From Amia ocellicauda (Eukaryota; Chordata; Actinopteri; Amiiformes; Amiidae): a stretch of 64,000 bases of DNA. The notes under the pieces were generated by a model. That model did not search any database, was not told where the DNA came from, and saw only the letters and a program-made list of their open reading frames with translations. The stretch covers positions 47,585,048 through 47,649,047 of the forward strand of contig NC_089850.1 of the NCBI RefSeq assembly GCF_036373705.1, given 5' to 3'. The first letter of the stretch is position 1; the number at the start of each line of letters is the position of its first letter. Below are positions 59,164 through 64,000 of the stretch, piece by piece. The position numbers were made by a program, and so were the translations under genes.

Positions 59164-59510
59164 TTTCCCCAACTGCACTTGGGCGCCATTACGGCGGAGG
59201 GCATAACACATTGGGAGAAACCATCATGATTGCCCCCCGGGGGACACAACTCCAAATAGATTTTGATCAGCGTTTTTAACAATAAAAAACGTATTATCAT
59301 AAGCTTTATTGATTGTTTTGACAACTGTCAATATATAGATACACATGTGAAATAGGAATACATATACTGCGCATATTGCAATTAGTTAATTGGCGGAAGT
59401 GGTCGGACCCCTGGTGTGGGTGGCCTGTGTTCAGGGAATGGGTGTAGGGATGATCCTGCGGTGGCGCATGCGTGGAGTCAAGTCAAGTGGCCCCTGACAT
59501 AGGGGAGAAC
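59164..59510. promoter_or_regulatory. Putative bidirectional promoter
   Basis: The interval lies between the F-box gene start (- strand) and a small + strand ORF. It contains an ETS-type site GCGGAAGTG at 59393-59401 and a palindromic NRF1-type site GCGCATGCG at 59464-59472, both typical of TATA-less housekeeping promoters. Local CpG content is higher than in the surrounding AT-rich DNA. Confidence 0.5.
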
Positions 59511-59660
59511 ATGAACGATTTGAAAGTGGAGCACATTGAGGTTTATCAGCAGGCAGTGTTGTTATTTTTAATATCATGTTTCGTCTTTATTTTCCCCCTG
59601 TTAATGTACACTTGGGTACTTTCAGTGAAAATGCAATGTGCAATTTACAATATAGCCTGA
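59511..59660 (+). CDS. Small single-pass membrane protein ORF (putative first exon)
   Basis: The ORF has 49 codons and starts MNDLKVEHIEVYQQAV. A strongly hydrophobic segment at residues 15-37 (LLFLISCFVFIFPLLMYTW) would span a membrane. The ATG has A at -3. A GT at 59610-59611, straight after the Trp codon (TGG|GTACTT), could be a splice donor, so this may be only a first exon. It diverges from the F-box gene across a promoter-like interval, which argues for a real transcript. I do not recognise the protein, and no conservation data are available here. Confidence 0.4.
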   Translation: MNDLKVEHIEVYQQAVLLFLISCFVFIFPLLMYTWVLSVKMQCAIYNIA

Positions 59661-62600
59661 TATACATTTTTAACGATGATCAGCATCAATATCTAATCCC
59701 TGTAGCAATGGGGTTTAGAAAAACAAGCAAATCACATATTCAAATACTCATAATCATATAAACGGTCCTTGGATTTATTTATTTATTTATTTTCTGCAAA
59801 ATGCCTTTCAGGTCATTATTCATTCAACTGTGTTTACATTCATGGGCACAAAAGAGAAAGTGAGGGTTTGATAATGAAAAGTGTTATTTGCTTTCAGCAA
59901 TATGGGGACAACTTTAAATTTGAAAGTTATTTTCAAAAGGATTTGTACAGTCTAAAGATACAAATATAGATATCAGATCACTGCAGCTGAATTTGCATTT
60001 TCATTGCATTTCCATATGAAGGGCAGTATCCTGAAAGTATTCTTTGTCTGGCAACTACCATTTGGACAAAATTCAGCACTGTCATTACCACAACATAGGT
60101 AATTGAACTGGCTTTCATTTTTCTTAGTCTTTAATGAACTTTGTGTCAGACATAATCAGTAGGAAAAGGTGAGCAAATCTTAGTGTGCAACTGCTCTCAC
60201 GTACAAATTTGGGCGTCATACCTATGTGTTCTACTTTAAGACCCTCAACCAAGGTTGTGTTTACAGGTGTGGGCCCTGTTTGTTATAAGGTGAATGTTTT
60301 CTTCCCTGGTTATCAGAAGGAAGGAGATTCTGTTTCTCTCTGCAAATTCCTTACTGACCCCTGCTGATACAGTAACTCACAGATTGATCAGGACAGAGTT
60401 GGAATGACTCAACTCAACTGAAGTCCCAGTTTTAGTGACTTGGTTACAACTCTGGCAAATCTGTCAAATAAGAGGAATATATACATTTTATATTTTAACA
60501 GAACAAAACACACGAATGTCAACAATATATAAGCTATAAAACAGTGAAATGGATTCAGGTCTGCAGTGATATTTATTTTCATTTAGCAATTTCTGTGCAT
60601 GTAGGGAACCTATGAATACTGCTTATTTAAGCATTGTTATGCTAGGATTATAGTACGTGTACCTTTTTTATGCACAATATGCAACAAAAGATGAGCTTGC
60701 AAAGAGAATTCCCACTGATCTTTCATATAATGACTCTTTCATTTAGGTGCTGAAATATACAGTTGTTTATACAGTGAGACAGATGCCTAGAGGATGAGTC
60801 TTGGGTCTGTAGCTCCAGGCTGACAGATCCATACAAACTCCTAGCAACCAGGGAGACTCTTCTGCTTCTGGGAAATGTCCTGGAATGTACAAGGGAAAAT
60901 ACACAGATGTTTCAGATCTTTTTGGGTGTTTATTTAGATATTTTGTCTAGATTCAAGAGCAGCCATTGTGAGTGTGCATAAAAAATAAATAGATTCTCCT
61001 CGTCAGTTTCATAAAGCATTTATTTGAAAACATCATACAGGTATTACATTACCACAGCCAATCCATTGAGAGCATGCAAAATATCAAAAACATTGTTTTC
61101 CATGGAAACTGTGCACGTTTTGGTATTCTCTTTCCATTTGCAATCTTGAGTTAAGTGTGCTCTATAAGGATTTATTAACAAAAGAGATTTACCCATGGGG
61201 TACAGTATGTAGTCATAACTATTTCTGAATATAACTAAATGGTTAAAACAAACAAAAAAGTTACGTCTAAATGTTAATAGCACAAAATAGCATTAGCTAC
61301 ACTAGAGAATTATCTTTCCTTTTCAGTTATGGTGATGCAAAAATTGAAATGGTGTCTTTTATAGTGACATGTTCTTAAATGACTAGATTAGTTATATATA
61401 TTTTATTTTATTTTATATTCATAGCTGGAATATACCACATACAGTGTATTCCAACAGTAGGTTTTAGTTCCTTAAAATGAAAATTAAACATAAAATGCAG
61501 AGTTAGCTCACTAAGATATGCAACATTTGTGACAGGTCTGTGTACCTCATATTAAACTAAATGTCATATTAAAATGTTCCTAAGGGCTTAAACAATTTGG
61601 TAAAAATGTTCAGTTTTCTAGATTTATTGGTCATTACTTAAATTTTGTATTTTATTATTTTAAGAAACCAATATATTTTAGTGATGATCTATACCAGGCC
61701 CCTTCTCATTCAGTAAAAAAAGCTTTAAATAACATCTGTTTAATGAAAACATACAGATGCTTTAGCGCTGAATTTAAAATAAATATATACTCATGATTAA
61801 CACAACTGTAATTCTGTTAAAAAGTTAGTGAATGTGAGGCTTCGAAAGAAAAACCATGTGAATTGCATTAGCAATATGAAGTAAAATATGTATTAAAATG
61901 ATAAGAACGTTATTAAAGCCAATCTTGAATGTCACTAAATAGTGGTATCAGAACATAACTGTTTAAGAATTTCACAGCACTGATTTCAAATTGAAGATTT
62001 ACAAATGGAGTAAAACATTATGAATAACTCAAGTTAATTACTCCTGATGAGAGAAGTTGTTAAATTTAAAGGAGAGGTTTTGTCTGTATTTTTGCTCTTT
62101 TCAAAATCCCTATAAAAGGCCTAACAGTCAACACAGTTATTGTCTTTGCTATACTACTTGGTTGCTGTTAATTTGTGATTCAAAAACTAAACACATTAAA
62201 TACTTTCCTGAACCAGGAGAGTCTTATCTTGACAAGAAAATATATTTCCTTTTTATTTTTATTTTATAATTACAGCCCAGCTATTATTTGTTTCAGAACA
62301 CCTCTCCCCAGATGCAGCCAAGACAGATTACAAAAGTTATTGCAACAGATCAGCTCCTGATGTTAAGATTTTATTTCCACAGTTTTTCAATATACCTGGA
62401 TTTAATTCCTGTATCAACTTTTTTTTTTCTTAGCTTTTTGCTACTTGCATGTTGCTAGTGCACATACTCTTGCTGTGGTGAAGAGGCAATGTGGTGGCAG
62501 GTTCACAGTCCCGTGGCCCAAGAACTTATCTTGGTAAAAACCTATGAAATGTACAAATTGAGGATCCACTGTGCTGTAGGGGAACATCCTAAAACTAAAT

Positions 62601-62853
62601 CATGTGCATAAACATCAGGAATATCAGACACAGAAATGATGTAGCGCATCATGGCTAGTATAGATGGCACTTTTAAACCATCAGTAACCTCCAGCTGAAT
62701 AGTATTCATGACATTTTAAAAAGGAAGCTAATTTCTGCTATACATGGAACAGCATATTAGTGAGGGACGCAAATTAAACTAAACCAAAACTAATAACAGG
62801 TCACTACACAAAGGTACCTGAATATAAATAAGAAATGTGCACATCATTAATTA

Positions 62854-62893
<40 letters not shown>

Positions 62894-64000
62894 TTCAGGT
62901 TATGTTTGTTTTATAAGAAGAAACCTCACTGAATTTAGAGAAAAGAATTTCACTTTATGTGGCTCAAAAAATAAAAATGTCCAGGTCCCACGTGACTTAA
63001 TCCTGCCTTTGACACACACCTGTACATGTCAGTTTCACATTTTAAAAAACATCTAACCTTGGCCATGACTCCTTTTGGTTTAATTAATACCAGTGCTACA
63101 TTCAAGTCCCAAAATAAATGATCCTGTTTGAATGAATACTACTTTGGATGGGTTCTAACAGAACTCAGATCGATGAAACTTGCACACACACAAACATTAA
63201 AGAGAACTAGGAGAAGAAACATGGCAACTTTTTTTTTAAAGTAATTATTCAGAGAATGCTGTTGTGTAACCATTAGTGGCATGGCAGTCTGCATCCTCTA
63301 AAATATACTACTTTGTTCACATAGTACAAAATTAGAAATTGTTCATATTACATCTCTAAAATAAAACTAACACTCTGCATATTACACTACGGATTTAAAT
63401 GTGAGATTGCAGATCTCCTGACACACAATGGTAAACCTGCATAAAGAAAAAGAGATCGCTCAAAAAGGAATGTTAATTTCTCAAATAAATGTCTTCAGCA
63501 AACTCCTGTCAGCAACATATCAACATTGCGTTTCTAACACTTTCTAATATCTGTTTCTGCAGTCAGTAAATTTGATGAAAGGGTTAAATAGCTTAAAATT
63601 GCATTTTTCCATCTTATTTTCTAGTCGACAAAATGTGCAGTTATTAATGCCTGCAGTTATGCTTTTCTAAAATCCTCAAAGGACTCGGGATGGCTGTTTC
63701 AAATAAAATAGCAAAATGGAGGCCTTTAAAATTAACATCTACTAAAAGAGGGAAAGGATGATCATTGCATAAAAATAAAACAAAAACAAGTAACTGTGCA
63801 GGGTAACTCCTTCAAATGTTTGTTTTTCTCCAATGCCCTATTGGTGGGAGATTATATCTGGGCTTCTTCAGGCTGTGCAACAGATACAGCTTTTCAAAGG
63901 CCAGAGTGTTAAGGATTTGCCCAGACTTTGTATCATTACACACACCAAACTAGCTATACTCTGAGGCGGGATACTTAATTAACTATATGATGGCTTTTTT
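59661..64000. other. AT-rich region with no recognised gene
   Basis: Only short ORFs and the (TA)n tract at 62857-62891. If the small ORF at 59511 is a first exon, this is its intron. No exon could be identified. Confidence 0.5.
62857..62891. repeat. (TA)n microsatellite
   Basis: About 17 TA units in a row. Confidence 0.95.

Noticed and set aside
1..64000. CRISPR arrays, bacterial operons or a viral integration
   Set aside because: Repeats here are microsatellites, transposon arms and LINE/SINE parts. No spaced direct-repeat array, operon-like gene packing or viral gene was seen.

Overview
The window is vertebrate genomic DNA, most likely from a ray-finned fish. It is AT-rich, has GT-AG introns and is seeded with fish-type repeats: Tc1-like transposons of two families, CR1/Rex1-like LINEs, L2-type 3' tails and a 5S-rRNA-derived SINE. 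Nothing in it looks bacterial, viral or CRISPR-like. The species cannot be fixed from the sequence alone.

Two genes can be reconstructed, arranged tail to tail. On the + strand, about 12.95-27.7 kb carries the 3' part of a CEP85L-like centrosomal coiled-coil gene, ending with the family's DNCITQ terminus. Several exons are clean, but the copy looks damaged. The first visible exon has two in-frame stops. A Tc1 element sits about 12 bp before another exon that also carries a frameshift. The exon or exons expected before the last one could not be found. This looks like a decaying paralogue or pseudogene. The large N-terminal exon is not in the window.

On the - strand, an apparently intact eight-exon gene runs from 59,163 down to 42,536. 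All splice phases agree and it encodes about 514 residues, with an F-box at residues 40-85. I could not assign it to a named F-box family. Its first exon faces a small + strand ORF for a one-pass membrane peptide (59,511-59,660). ETS-type and NRF1-type motifs lie between them, which suggests a bidirectional promoter.

Repeats by region: a CR1-like LINE on the - strand at 6.2-8.8 kb and a deleted relative on the + strand at 14.3-16.3 kb; Tc1 copy A at 21.3-22.6 kb inside cep85l; a 5S-derived SINE at 31.7-33.35 kb apparently split by a 1.2-kb insertion; in F-box intron 5, a second Tc1 family fragment, a minisatellite grown from it, and an undescribed-looking element with about 190-bp inverted ends (49.3-50.9 kb); Tc1 copy B and a related inverted-end element in F-box intron 1 (56.2-58.4 kb). 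The remaining sequence (1-6 kb, 9-12.9 kb, 33.4-41 kb, 60-64 kb) is AT-rich and shows no gene I can support.
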